From Candidatus Peribacteria bacterium (GTDB taxonomy: Bacteria > Patescibacteriota > Gracilibacteria > Peribacterales > Peribacteraceae), in assembly GCA_023245865.1 (NCBI GenBank), contig JAHFJN010000001.1, forward strand, positions 612,722 to 676,721: a DNA stretch of 64,000 nucleotides. Reading direction: 5' to 3'. Within the stretch, counting starts at the first letter, position 1, and every line of letters begins with the position of its first letter. A program made the translations under genes and the position numbers. A model generated the notes under the pieces. The model did not search any database and was not told the DNA's origin. It saw only the letters and a program-made list of their open reading frames with translations. Shown in pieces: positions 16,314 to 24,169 of the stretch.

Positions 16314-17912
16314 ATGTCCAAACATACACACTGCATTCTCTGGACGGCGCTCCTCGGGGTATTGCTGATCAACATACTCTCCATGGTAGACAGTCGATTG
16401 ACGGGAACGGTATCGCAGGAATCCATCGTCATCTGCCATGTCCCACCTGATCCCGACGAGACCATGACTATTCTGGCAAACGCACTAAAAGGACATTTGA
16501 AGCACGGCGATTACGAAGGACCCTGTCAGACCTCCTCATCTTCAGCAGGCAGCAATGTCAGCTCCATCGACAGCAGTTCATCTGCTGATTTCAGTGCGAC
16601 TTCTTCATCATCCAGTGAAACCTCATCCTCTTCAAGCAGCTCATCGAGCATGATTAGTGAATCACCATCTTCTTCCAGTACATCGTCTTCCAGCAGCCAA
16701 TCGAGTGAAGCGGTAAGCAGCGACGTGCCACATTGGGCTGCGGATACCTCCTCTGTTGAACAGACGCGATCTGTCTCGATATCGGGTGGGGGTGGGGGTG
16801 GCTGGGTCGACAATACGCCGATTTTCCGCGGGCACGGCCTCGGGGAACACGCGTCGGTATTGGACTTCGTTCTGCACATGCACGGTCTGGAGCCAAGCTC
16901 GACCGATAGCTTTGGCACCGGCTCGCTGCCGATCGACAATCCAGCCATCGATCAGGCACTCAGAGCGCATGCAGCCATTTGCAGTATGTCTCGATATTTT
17001 CAACAACTGCTGATTGCACGACCTACGACCCCCGACTTCTACGTCGAATGGATCGCGACCAGGCTCGCCAATACGATCGGTGAAGATCCCGATGACATGA
17101 AAGAGGCGCTGCTCGGTCGCCCGCATCATCACACGAAAGAGAACACGCTTCCAGAGGACATGCACGAGGAAAAATGTGGCGCGGACCCGTATCTGTATGC
17201 ACCCTCACTTGAGGAGCCGATCAGACACGGTCAGCACACCGACGAAAGTCACCCAATGGAGATGGAGGGAACTCTTCCGGACCTTCACATCATGGATGAG
17301 AGCACTGATAGAACCGTCGACTTCTCCGTCATGCAAGGTACGGACATATTCAAGGACTACGGCACCAGCTTAACGCACGAAATGCACCTGATCATCGTGC
17401 GCGATGATTTCCGCTCCTTCTACCACATTCATCCCAAACGCGATGCATTCGGCGTCTGGCATATTCCGTTCACGCCCGAGATGGGAGGAACCTATTGGTT
17501 GTACGCCAACTTCGCCGATAAAAACGGACACTCATACGCACTGCGCTTCATACGAAACTATCCCGGTGCCACGGGACCCGTCGGCATGACGATTGACATC
17601 AGCCGCGAGCGGGAAGTCGACGGCTATCGCATCCGTCTGGAACCCATGACGACCCCCGATGGCATGGCGTTTGCGTATCACATCACCGATGCAAGCGGCG
17701 AACCGGCACGTCTGGAAAACTTCATGGGTGCGTTCGGGCATAGCGTCATTATTTCCACCGAAGGCTTCTTCATTCACTCGCATCCGTCCATGCGAGCAAA
17801 CGGAGACCCCATCTTCTACGTCGATACGCCCCCGGGAGGATTCTCGCGCATCTTCACGCAGTTCCAAATTAACGGCACCGTCCACACCGTCGTCTTTGAC
17901 TGGGCACACTGA
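16314..17912 (+). CDS. Exported Ser-rich protein with CHVPPxxP motif and metal-binding-type beta domain
   Basis: 532 residues. An N-terminal hydrophobic segment (CILWTALLGVLLINILSMV) exports or anchors it. VICHVPPDPDETMTILANALKGHLKHGDYEGPC is the short cysteine motif (CHVPPGNP...AHLxHGDxxGxC) common in surface proteins. A long Ser/Thr-rich linker follows (about 72-155). A middle helical domain (about 165-250) is unknown. The C-terminal part is His-rich and beta-sheet: LTHEMHLIIVRDDFRSFYHIHPKRDAFGVWHIPF and GGTYWLYANFADKNGHSYALRF, like proteins next to copper/heavy-metal genes. Metal binding is inferred from the conserved His; the substrate is unknown. Confidence 0.75.
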   Translation: MSKHTHCILWTALLGVLLINILSMVDSRLTGTVSQESIVICHVPPDPDETMTILANALKGHLKHGDYEGPCQTSSSSAGSNVSSIDSSSSADFSATSSSSSETSSSSSSSSSMISESPSSSSTSSSSSQSSEAVSSDVPHWAADTSSVEQTRSVSISGGGGGGWVDNTPIFRGHGLGEHASVLDFVLHMHGLEPSSTDSFGTGSLPIDNPAIDQALRAHAAICSMSRYFQQLLIARPTTPDFYVEWIATRLANTIGEDPDDMKEALLGRPHHHTKENTLPEDMHEEKCGADPYLYAPSLEEPIRHGQHTDESHPMEMEGTLPDLHIMDESTDRTVDFSVMQGTDIFKDYGTSLTHEMHLIIVRDDFRSFYHIHPKRDAFGVWHIPFTPEMGGTYWLYANFADKNGHSYALRFIRNYPGATGPVGMTIDISREREVDGYRIRLEPMTTPDGMAFAYHITDASGEPARLENFMGAFGHSVIISTEGFFIHSHPSMRANGDPIFYVDTPPGGFSRIFTQFQINGTVHTVVFDWAH

Positions 17913-17926
17913 ACGACCGCCGCACA

Positions 17927-18442
17927 TTACTTTCTCCCCATCGCCTGCTCGATTTCTTTCGCGACGCGATGCGGGTGGGGCACCATCGGAATATCAGTGC
18001 CGCCTTGGAACCGCAGCGTCCCGTAATGGAAAATATTCTGCAGGAGCCCTTTGTGATATGCCTCAACCGTCCGCATTTTATCGAACGAATTTTCCTGCAT
18101 ATCATCATGAAAGAGCAGATGCGTATCGAAGTGAATGCTGCGTTGATTCGTGAGCACAATACAATCGATCGCCTCGCTCAGCAGCCGCAGGAAGAACCAA
18201 TGATGCGTAAGCAGCAAGAGCACAAGCCCCGCGACGAAGGTTATATGAGAAAGCCACATCACATGCTCTGCGCTGAATCCCGCAAGCACAAAAAGCAGCA
18301 AACTGATACTCAGGAGCAGCACATACACAAACACCGGGTACACGAACCGGATCCAGTGCTCCCCAATGATACGGATCAGGTGCTCGCCGGTCGGGTTGGT
18401 CGTTGACGTCACAGAAGGTGCGGTTGGAACAGAAAAAGCCAC
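17927..18442 (-). CDS. Membrane protein with PH-like (bPH) domain
   Basis: 171 residues. Two membrane helices (about 32-55 and 65-90), then a bacterial PH-like domain with DCIVLTNQRSIHFDTHLLFHDDMQENSFDKMRTVEAYHKGLLQNIFHYGTLRF, typical of YdbS/YdbT-type bPH2 proteins. Its start overlaps the preceding small membrane-protein gene by 34 bases, so the two are translated together. Function in the envelope unknown. Confidence 0.75.
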   Translation of the reverse strand: MAFSVPTAPSVTSTTNPTGEHLIRIIGEHWIRFVYPVFVYVLLLSISLLLFVLAGFSAEHVMWLSHITFVAGLVLLLLTHHWFFLRLLSEAIDCIVLTNQRSIHFDTHLLFHDDMQENSFDKMRTVEAYHKGLLQNIFHYGTLRFQGGTDIPMVPHPHRVAKEIEQAMGRK

Positions 18443-18675
18443 AGGGAGATCGCGCCGATGCCGAGTGTGGAGAAAATATAGAGCGCGACGAGGACGCGAT
18501 GTTGTGGCATCAAAGCCTCCCCATTCTGCAGTGAAAGGAAAAGCTCCTTCTGCTTGTGCTGCATCCGCCGAAAGAACAGCAGCACAATAACCATCGCAAG
18601 GAGAGACAGTAGTTCAATCGTGAAGACGAGGAACGTCGTTATGGCCATACCGGTGGAGGAAAAAAGAGAAGACAT
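18409..18675 (-). CDS. Small two-helix membrane protein
   Basis: 88 residues: MAITTFLVFTIELLSLLAMVIVLLFFRRMQHKQKELFLSLQNGE is one long helix with a basic cytosolic end, followed by HRVLVALYIFSTLGIGAISLWLFLF. It precedes and overlaps the PH-like membrane protein gene. Either the first or the tenth Met could start translation. No family recognised. Confidence 0.6.
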   Translation of the reverse strand: MSSLFSSTGMAITTFLVFTIELLSLLAMVIVLLFFRRMQHKQKELFLSLQNGEALMPQHRVLVALYIFSTLGIGAISLWLFLFQPHLL

Positions 18676-18724
18676 GGCACGATGTGAGCGTACGAAGTAT
18701 ACTCGTCTTCTTCCCCCTCATAGC

Positions 18725-19258
18725 ATGATGTACAACATGATGTCCGGAGCCGCCGTGAGCTCCAACATACTGTTTCTCTGGCCTCTGCACATCCTCTCCG
18801 TCATTGCCTTCTTCACGGGCGTGCTGCTCCTGCTCTTCTGGGCATACAAGCATCTCTCGGGACAGCAACTCTGGAAATGGGGATGGGTGCTCGTCATCCT
18901 CGGATCTATCGTATGTTTATTCACCGTCGCTACGATGGGACATCCATGGGTCGGCGGATACGGATCAAGAACGAGCGGAATAAAAATGATGTGGAACCAA
19001 GGAGTAAAAAGCGACGATGCTGCACAAGCGAAAGAAGAAGCGGAAGGGAAAGAGATTTTCGACAAACTCCAATCGAAGCAATTGAAATGCACCGATGTCA
19101 CCGACAGTGATTTTGAATTAGTCGGCGAATATGTGATGGGTCAACGCCTCGGTAGCGCAGCGCATCTGCAGATGAACACCATGATGAAAACGATGATGGG
19201 AGATGCTGGCGAGGAGCAGATGCACGCTCAGATGGGCAAACGAGCGACCGGCTGCTGA
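18725..19258 (+). CDS. Membrane protein with two N-terminal helices and Met/Gln-rich C-terminus
   Basis: About 177 residues from the ATG at 18725 (MMYNMMSGAAVSS); the longer track ORF adds unlikely sequence antisense to the upstream gene. Helices at about 12-38 and 46-66, then a charged helix (DDAAQAKEEAEGKEIFDKLQSKQLKC), LVGEYVMGQRLGSAAHLQMNTMMKTMMGD and a C-terminal Cys. This ending resembles short SHOCT-like regions. It diverges from the small membrane protein gene at 18675, with a TATACT -10 about 20 bases upstream. Confidence 0.6.
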   Translation: MMYNMMSGAAVSSNILFLWPLHILSVIAFFTGVLLLLFWAYKHLSGQQLWKWGWVLVILGSIVCLFTVATMGHPWVGGYGSRTSGIKMMWNQGVKSDDAAQAKEEAEGKEIFDKLQSKQLKCTDVTDSDFELVGEYVMGQRLGSAAHLQMNTMMKTMMGDAGEEQMHAQMGKRATGC

Positions 19259-19260
19259 AA

Positions 19261-19794
19261 TCATTCGCTGATATTCGGGAATGTTCGATCTTTTTCAGAA
19301 ATAATCAACGGTTCGACCTTCGGCCACGCAATCGCGATTGCCGGATCATCATAGCGCACGCCCCGCTCCGCAAAGGGTTCGTAGAATGCGGAGGCACTGT
19401 AGGAAAATTCCGTACGATCGGCGAGTGTCACGTACCCGTGCGCGCAGCCTGCGGGGACGTAGATGAGTTGGTTGTCTCCTTCGCGAAGTTCCGTCCCGAT
19501 CCACTGCTTGTACGTCTTCGAAGCCGATCGCATGTCGACAATGACATCGAAGAGTGCGCCGCGGACGCAGCGACCAAGTTTCACTTCTTCGTGCGGTGCG
19601 ATTTGATAGTGAAGGCCGCGAAGCGTTCCCGCTCGTTCGTTGAAGGAGGTGTTGCTCTGGACCCAGTGGATATTCAGTCCTGCGTCACGAAACTCCCGCT
19701 CGCAGTACGTGCGCGAAAAGGTCCCACGCTCATCGGTGTGGGGCTCGAGTGCAATCACGTACGCGCCGGCGATCGAGAGAGGACGCAGCTTCAT
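19261..19794 (-). CDS. rfbC: dTDP-4-dehydrorhamnose 3,5-epimerase family (RfbC-like)
   Basis: 177 residues, the normal length of RmlC/RfbC cupins. GTFSRTYCEREF, NTSFNERAGTLRGLHYQ (catalytic His), LFDVIVDMRSASKTYKQW and YVPAGCAHGYVTL are all diagnostic. RmlC epimerises C3 and C5 of 4-keto-6-deoxyhexose nucleotides. Here it stands at the end of an rfbF-rfbG-reductase-epimerase array, so the sugar may be CDP- rather than dTDP-linked. It overlaps the reductase gene by 4 bases. Confidence 0.92.
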   Translation of the reverse strand: MKLRPLSIAGAYVIALEPHTDERGTFSRTYCEREFRDAGLNIHWVQSNTSFNERAGTLRGLHYQIAPHEEVKLGRCVRGALFDVIVDMRSASKTYKQWIGTELREGDNQLIYVPAGCAHGYVTLADRTEFSYSASAFYEPFAERGVRYDDPAIAIAWPKVEPLIISEKDRTFPNISE

Positions 19795-20669
19795 GCGGGG
19801 AGTATACGCTTCATTGCAGTGAGTCCTTCGCGTGGCGCAAGCATCTTCCTGCCGATGATTCGCTCGAGTGCAGATGTATCGAGGCAGACATTTTTGGGTC
19901 TGAGCGCCCCCTGCCTCAGTTCACTCGATGGAACGGGGACGAGCAGCGTTGTCGGGAGTTCAAACACGCTGCAAATTTCGCGCGCGAAATCAAACCGCGC
20001 GAGCGTCTCTGGTCCGACCGCGTGGAATAAACCGCTCACGCGCTTGGCCGCAAGCTCGCGCGAAACCTCCGCAAGATCCGGCGCATACGTTGGATTATTC
20101 GATTGATCCATTGCCACCGACATCGTCCTCCCCGCACGAAGCTCCCGCAAAACGCGCATCGCAAAGTTTTTCCCCTGATGCTCGAGCCCATAGACAACAC
20201 CCGGGCGCAGGATCAAGGATGTCGGACGGCGTTCACGGATCAATGTTTCTGTGATCACCTTCTGCCGACCGTATTCGTTCACGGGGTGTGGCACATCGTC
20301 CTCTTTGTAGGGCGGGTGCAGCCCATCAAACACATAATCGGAGGAGAAGTACACGAGATGTACGTTGCTGCCCTGGAGAAGATCAATGAGCGCCTCGACG
20401 GCATCGACGTTCACAGCCTTGGTGCCCACGGGGTCACGCTCGACCTGCTCCGCATTCACGATCGCCGCGGGCACGTAGACGATGTCGGGCCGGAACTCTT
20501 CGAGAATTTTTCGGACTGCTGTGCGATCACAGAGGTCAAGCGGAACAAGGCCGTCGACTTTTGTGTGGCAGTACGTGCCGAGCACGACCGCATCGGACGC
20601 TTGCGCGGCCTGCAGCAATGCAGAACCCACCAGCCCCGACGCGCCGATGATGAGTTCACGACTCTGCAT
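19791..20669 (-). CDS. rfbD: dTDP-4-dehydrorhamnose reductase-like SDR (RfbD family)
   Basis: About 292 residues from the ATG at 20669 (MQSRELIIGASGLVG); the track start adds sequence that overlaps the upstream gene. Extended SDR: LIIGASGLVGSALL nucleotide-binding loop, FRPDIVYVPAAIVNAEQVERDP, VYFSSDYVFDG, and the YxxxK pair in NEYGRQKVITE. RmlD enzymes reduce C4 of the keto-sugar. It lies between the RfbG-like dehydratase and the RfbC-like epimerase, overlapping both neighbours slightly, so the four genes form one transcription unit. Confidence 0.88.
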   Translation of the reverse strand: MQSRELIIGASGLVGSALLQAAQASDAVVLGTYCHTKVDGLVPLDLCDRTAVRKILEEFRPDIVYVPAAIVNAEQVERDPVGTKAVNVDAVEALIDLLQGSNVHLVYFSSDYVFDGLHPPYKEDDVPHPVNEYGRQKVITETLIRERRPTSLILRPGVVYGLEHQGKNFAMRVLRELRAGRTMSVAMDQSNNPTYAPDLAEVSRELAAKRVSGLFHAVGPETLARFDFAREICSVFELPTTLLVPVPSSELRQGALRPKNVCLDTSALERIIGRKMLAPREGLTAMKRILPA

Positions 20670-21627
20670 ACCATGCGATGGTGTGCCGAAGTCCTTCCTC
20701 AAGCGAGACCTGCGGCTCCCACCCGAGGAGTTTCTGTGCGAGCGCGGAGCTGAGATACTGATCGTGAATCTCGGCCTTCGCTTCATTCAAAATTGTCGGT
20801 GGCAAATGCTCGCAGTGCATCAGACGCGTGATTACCTCCACGATCTCAAGGACCGAGATCGGCTGATTGGGTCCGAAGTTAAACGCCCTCGGAGAATTCG
20901 GGGGAAGATTTGCATCGGCGAGGAGCAGGTACGCGTTCACGACATCGGTCACGTACAAATAATCACGCAGGTACGTGCCGTCACTGCGAATAACGGGCGC
21001 TTCGCCTCGATGTAAGCTCCGAATGGTCCCCGGAACGATTCTACTCTCGTGCATGTCTCCCCCGCCGTAAATATTGCCGCAGCGCGCGACCCGAACTGGC
21101 AGCGCGTACGTTTCTGCGTACGTGAGGGCAAGCAGATCGGTGCACGACTTCGACACATCGTACGGATGACGCCCCGCAAGCGGCGTCTCCTCGGTGTAGG
21201 GTAAATCGTCGCAGTCACCGTACGCTTTATCGCTCGACGCAACGACGATCGCACGGAACGGCGTTTTGCGAGTTCTGCAGGCTTCGAGGAGGTGATACGT
21301 TCCACGGATGTTGGACTCAAATGTGTTCAGGGGATCCTGCAACGCTTCGCCGACGAGCGTCTCTGCCCCCAAGTGAAAGACAGTGTCGACACTCTCCACC
21401 GCGCGCTTGAGGGCAGCGTAGTCCTGGAGCGCGCCTTCGACGACGGTCGTTTGCCGATCAATCTTTTCACGCAGCAGCATGCTCCCCTGTTCACGTTCAT
21501 GAATGAGTACCGAAACTGCCGCTCCGCGTGCGAGCAATTCTTTCACGAGCCAAGACCCGACAAATCCCGTCGCACCCGTGACGAGAACCTGCCGTCCCTG
21601 CCAATGATTCACTTCCATTTCTTCCAA
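20656..21627 (-). CDS. rfbG: CDP-glucose 4,6-dehydratase-like SDR (RfbG family)
   Basis: 323 residues. QVLVTGATGFVGSWLVKELL binds NAD; VVASSDKAYGDCDDLPYTE, HPYDVSKSCTDLLALTYA (YxxxK) and RCGNIYGGGDMHESRIVPGTIRS match CDP-glucose 4,6-dehydratases more closely than RmlB. It would make CDP-4-dehydro-6-deoxyglucose from the product of the adjacent cytidylyltransferase. Its start overlaps the end of rfbF by 19 bases. The exact sugar cannot be fixed from sequence alone. Confidence 0.88.
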   Translation of the reverse strand: MEEMEVNHWQGRQVLVTGATGFVGSWLVKELLARGAAVSVLIHEREQGSMLLREKIDRQTTVVEGALQDYAALKRAVESVDTVFHLGAETLVGEALQDPLNTFESNIRGTYHLLEACRTRKTPFRAIVVASSDKAYGDCDDLPYTEETPLAGRHPYDVSKSCTDLLALTYAETYALPVRVARCGNIYGGGDMHESRIVPGTIRSLHRGEAPVIRSDGTYLRDYLYVTDVVNAYLLLADANLPPNSPRAFNFGPNQPISVLEIVEVITRLMHCEHLPPTILNEAKAEIHDQYLSSALAQKLLGWEPQVSLEEGLRHTIAWYAES

Positions 21628-22379
21628 GGGGCATTGCCGGATTGCCAGAGTGATTCGAGAAGGCGCATTTCTCTGAGCGTATCCATCGGTTGCCAGAAAC
21701 CGGTGTGGCGGTAGGCCATGAGCTCACCTTTCTCCGCGAGCTTCTCAAGAGGGTCGCGCTCCCAGAGCGTGCTGTCGCCTTCGATGTAGTTGAGAACCTC
21801 CGGTTCAAGGACGAAAAATCCTCCATTGATCCATCCCTCGTTTGTCGGACTCTTCTCGGTGAATTCCCGGACACTGTCACCCTCGAGTACCAGCCCGCCG
21901 AAGCGAGGCACCGGCCGCACTGCAGTGATCGTCGCGAGTTTTCCGTGCGCGCGGTGGAAGGCGAGCAGTGCCTGGATATCGATATCCGCGAGTCCGTCGC
22001 CGTACGTCATCATGAATGTCCCGTCATGAAGCCACGACGCAAGCCGCTTGAGACGCCCGCCCGTTTGCGTGGTGAGGCCGGTGTCCACAAGGTGCGCGGT
22101 GATATCATCGGAGGAAGTACCGTGCGTTTGGATACTGCCGTTTTTGAGGTCGACGGTGAGACCGCGGCGAAGGTAGTAGTGATTCAGAAAATACTCGAGG
22201 ATCACCTCGCCTTTGTTCCCGAGGGCCACGACAAATTCACTCTCACCCTGCGCGGCGTAGAGCTTCATGATATGCATGAGGATGGGAAGTCCCCCGATAT
22301 CAACCATGGGTTTAGGCTTCACGCCCGTTTCCTCCTGGAGGCGTGTACCGAGTCCGCCGGCTAAAATGACTGTCTTCAT
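21609..22379 (-). CDS. rfbF: Glucose-1-phosphate cytidylyltransferase
   Basis: 256 residues. MKTVILAGGLGTRLQEETGVKPKPMVDIGGLPILMHIMKLY is the nucleotidyltransferase signature of RfbF. FMMTYGDGLADIDI (metal-binding Asp), RPVPRFGGLVLEGD, INGGFFVLEPEVLNYI and HTGFWQPMDTLREM complete the fold. It joins CTP and glucose-1-phosphate to CDP-glucose. It heads the four-gene minus-strand sugar operon and is divergent from a glycosyltransferase across a 29-bp promoter region. Confidence 0.94.
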   Translation of the reverse strand: MKTVILAGGLGTRLQEETGVKPKPMVDIGGLPILMHIMKLYAAQGESEFVVALGNKGEVILEYFLNHYYLRRGLTVDLKNGSIQTHGTSSDDITAHLVDTGLTTQTGGRLKRLASWLHDGTFMMTYGDGLADIDIQALLAFHRAHGKLATITAVRPVPRFGGLVLEGDSVREFTEKSPTNEGWINGGFFVLEPEVLNYIEGDSTLWERDPLEKLAEKGELMAYRHTGFWQPMDTLREMRLLESLWQSGNAPWKKWK

Positions 22380-22390
22380 GGAGCAGGAGT

Positions 22391-22400
22391 ATATTATAGT
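22391..22400. promoter_or_regulatory. Bidirectional -10 element between rfbF and a glycosyltransferase
   Basis: ATATTATAGT contains TATTAT on the plus strand (22392-22397, 11 bases from the ATG at 22409) and TATAAT on the minus strand (22398-22393, 13 bases from the ATG at 22379). One AT-rich block may serve both divergent genes, so they could compete for or share polymerase. Confidence 0.5.
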
Positions 22401-22408
22401 ATTTCTGC

Positions 22409-23092
22409 ATGAAGATCACTGCGGTCCTGCCGGCATTCAACAGCGAAAAAACGCTGCAGAAGACCTACGACGCGATCCCCAAAAACGTCATCAGCGAGGT
22501 GATACTCGTCAATAACGCGAGCTCCGATAACACGCGCGCGATCGCGGAGAAGATTCCGGGGTTAATGGTGATCAACCACGAACGCAATCGCGGCTACGGC
22601 GGGAGTCAGAAAACGTGCTATCGCACCGCAATCGAACGCGGCGCGGACATCGTGATCATGATCCACTCCGACTTTCAGTATGACCCCGCGTACGTGCCAC
22701 AAATGGTGCAGCCGATCATTGAAGGACGCTACGACATGGTCATGGGATCGCGGTTCCTGCGCGAAGATCCGAGAGGTGCCGGCATGAATTGGTGGCGCTA
22801 CTGGGGCAATCGACTGCTCAGCACCTTGCAAGCGCGGATGCTCGGGGTGCGTCTCTCGGAATTTCATTCGGGATACCGCGCATACAACCGAAAGCTCCTC
22901 ACCGAAGTTCCCTACCACACATTTTCCGATGATTTTGTATTCGATTCGCAGATGATCGCCGCGGTCGCACGTCGAGGGCTCAAAATCGGCGAAGTACCGA
23001 TTCCGACGAACTACCACAACGACTGCTCCTCGCTCTCGTTTTTGGGCGGCGTGAAGTTCGGCCTCGCGACATTGAAGACGTTGTTTTATTGA
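22409..23092 (+). CDS. Family 2 glycosyltransferase (polyprenyl-phosphate/dolichol-phosphate type)
   Basis: 227 residues: KITAVLPAFNSEKTLQKTYDAIP, EVILVNNASSDNTRAIAEKI, DIVIMIHSDFQYDPAYVPQM (metal-binding D-x-Q variant) and GSRFLREDPRGAGMNWWRYWGNRLLS. This is the GT-A fold of DPM1-like GT2 enzymes. There is no C-terminal membrane domain. It diverges from the CDP-sugar operon and likely uses or follows that pathway for a surface glycan. A strong terminator follows immediately. Confidence 0.88.
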   Translation: MKITAVLPAFNSEKTLQKTYDAIPKNVISEVILVNNASSDNTRAIAEKIPGLMVINHERNRGYGGSQKTCYRTAIERGADIVIMIHSDFQYDPAYVPQMVQPIIEGRYDMVMGSRFLREDPRGAGMNWWRYWGNRLLSTLQARMLGVRLSEFHSGYRAYNRKLLTEVPYHTFSDDFVFDSQMIAAVARRGLKIGEVPIPTNYHNDCSSLSFLGGVKFGLATLKTLFY

Positions 23093-23130
23093 AACAAGCG
23101 TCCGCCTTAAGGCGGACGCTTGTTCTTTAT
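23093..23130 (+). terminator. Strong hairpin terminator
   Basis: AACAAGCGTCCGCC-TTAA-GGCGGACGCTTGTT, a perfect 14-bp stem, starts one base after the glycosyltransferase stop and is followed by CTTTATTT. The stem is symmetric and could also stop minus-strand transcripts. Confidence 0.88.
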
Positions 23131-23151
23131 TTGTGGTGTTATGAGGGCTCC

Positions 23152-23190
23152 TTAGCAGCAGCCCCCGCAACCACTTTCACCACCGATCAT
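23152..23190 (-). CDS. Possible 12-residue Gly/Cys-rich peptide
   Basis: ATG at 23190 reads MIGGESGCGGCC then TAA, in a gap with no other gene. The clustered Cys and Gly resemble short metal- or redox-binding peptides or a precursor tail, but chance is a fair explanation and there is no good ribosome-binding site. Confidence 0.2.
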   Translation of the reverse strand: MIGGESGCGGCC

Positions 23191-23244
23191 AGAATTGGGG
23201 AGAAAAGAAATAACAAGCTCAGTATACACACAAAAACCACCTTG

Positions 23245-23306
23245 TCTATCACTCTCCCTTGACGAGTGATAATCCCCTCACCCTGCCCTCTCCCTAGGGG
23301 AGAGGG
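23245..23306. repeat. REP-like intergenic palindromes (TATCACTC and CCCTCTCC hairpins)
   Basis: Two adjacent inverted repeats: TATCACTC...GAGTGATA, then CCCCTCACCCTGCCCTCTCCCTAGGGGAGAGGG. The second extends into pyrK, whose last residues (EFPLP) and TAG stop are encoded by the repeat. A related unit lies at 43873-43991. This style of mobile intergenic palindrome is widespread in bacteria. Confidence 0.6.
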
Positions 23307-24169
23307 AATTCCTTCTTCTTCCCCAAATCATCGCGATGGTACTTCCCAAATTCCTCAATTTTGACGCACGTATCATTCTTCACCACCGGCCCTTCGATGC
23401 AGAGTCGTATCCCCAGCGGATCCACCACACAGTTGCCGCAGAGTCCGTAGCCGCATTTCATGTAGCGCTCCAGCGAGAGCTGGCTCGGGATCTTGTACTT
23501 CGCCGTGACCTCCGAGATTTTCTTGAGCATCATCTCGGGTCCGCAGGCAAAGACCTGATCGATCGGCGAACAGTCCGGTTTCCCTTTTCCCTTTTTCTCG
23601 ACAGGACAGCTTGCGAGCAGTTTTTCAAGGACATCGGTATTGTATCCCTTGTACCCCATCGAGCCGTCATTCGTTGCGATATGGAGCGATACGTGCGGCA
23701 GCTTTTCAAATTCCTGGAGGTAGAGCAGATGTTCCTTGCCGCGTGCGCCGATGATGACCTCAAGCGTGCAGCCGTGCGCTACAGAGTTCTCTGCAATGAA
23801 GTACATCGGCGCGGCCCCGTAGCCCCCCGCGACGAGCGCGATGTGCTCGCCCGGTTTCCACTCGTAGAAAGTGCCAAAAGGCCCGCGTAGACCCACCAGA
23901 TCCCCGACTTGTTTCTCTGCGAGAGCTTCCGACATATCACCGACCGCGAAGAACGTGATCTTGGTGACGGCACCGTCGTCATACGCGACACTCATCGGGT
24001 TCTCATCGATGCCCGGCAGCCACACCATCACGAACTGCCCGGGCTTGGCTCCGAGGGATCCATCGAATGTGTAGGTGCGCACCATTTCTGTTTCTTGCTT
24101 GATCTCCTTGATGCGATAGGTGCGAGGTAACTGTGATTGGAGAGGAATAGACATAGGATTAGGGGGCAT
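23294..24169 (-). CDS. pyrK: Dihydroorotate dehydrogenase B electron-transfer subunit
   Basis: 291 residues. N-terminal FAD-binding ferredoxin-reductase fold (RTYTFDGSLGAKPGQFVMVWLPG), NAD-binding middle (LVAGGYGAAPMYFIAE; VFACGPEMMLKKI) and C-terminal [2Fe-2S] ligands in YMKCGYGLCGNCVVDPLGIRLCIEGPV. PyrK passes electrons from PyrD to NAD. It follows pyrD with an 11-base overlap, the expected order. The final residues come from a REP-like repeat. Confidence 0.95.
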   Translation of the reverse strand: MPPNPMSIPLQSQLPRTYRIKEIKQETEMVRTYTFDGSLGAKPGQFVMVWLPGIDENPMSVAYDDGAVTKITFFAVGDMSEALAEKQVGDLVGLRGPFGTFYEWKPGEHIALVAGGYGAAPMYFIAENSVAHGCTLEVIIGARGKEHLLYLQEFEKLPHVSLHIATNDGSMGYKGYNTDVLEKLLASCPVEKKGKGKPDCSPIDQVFACGPEMMLKKISEVTAKYKIPSQLSLERYMKCGYGLCGNCVVDPLGIRLCIEGPVVKNDTCVKIEEFGKYHRDDLGKKKEFPLP

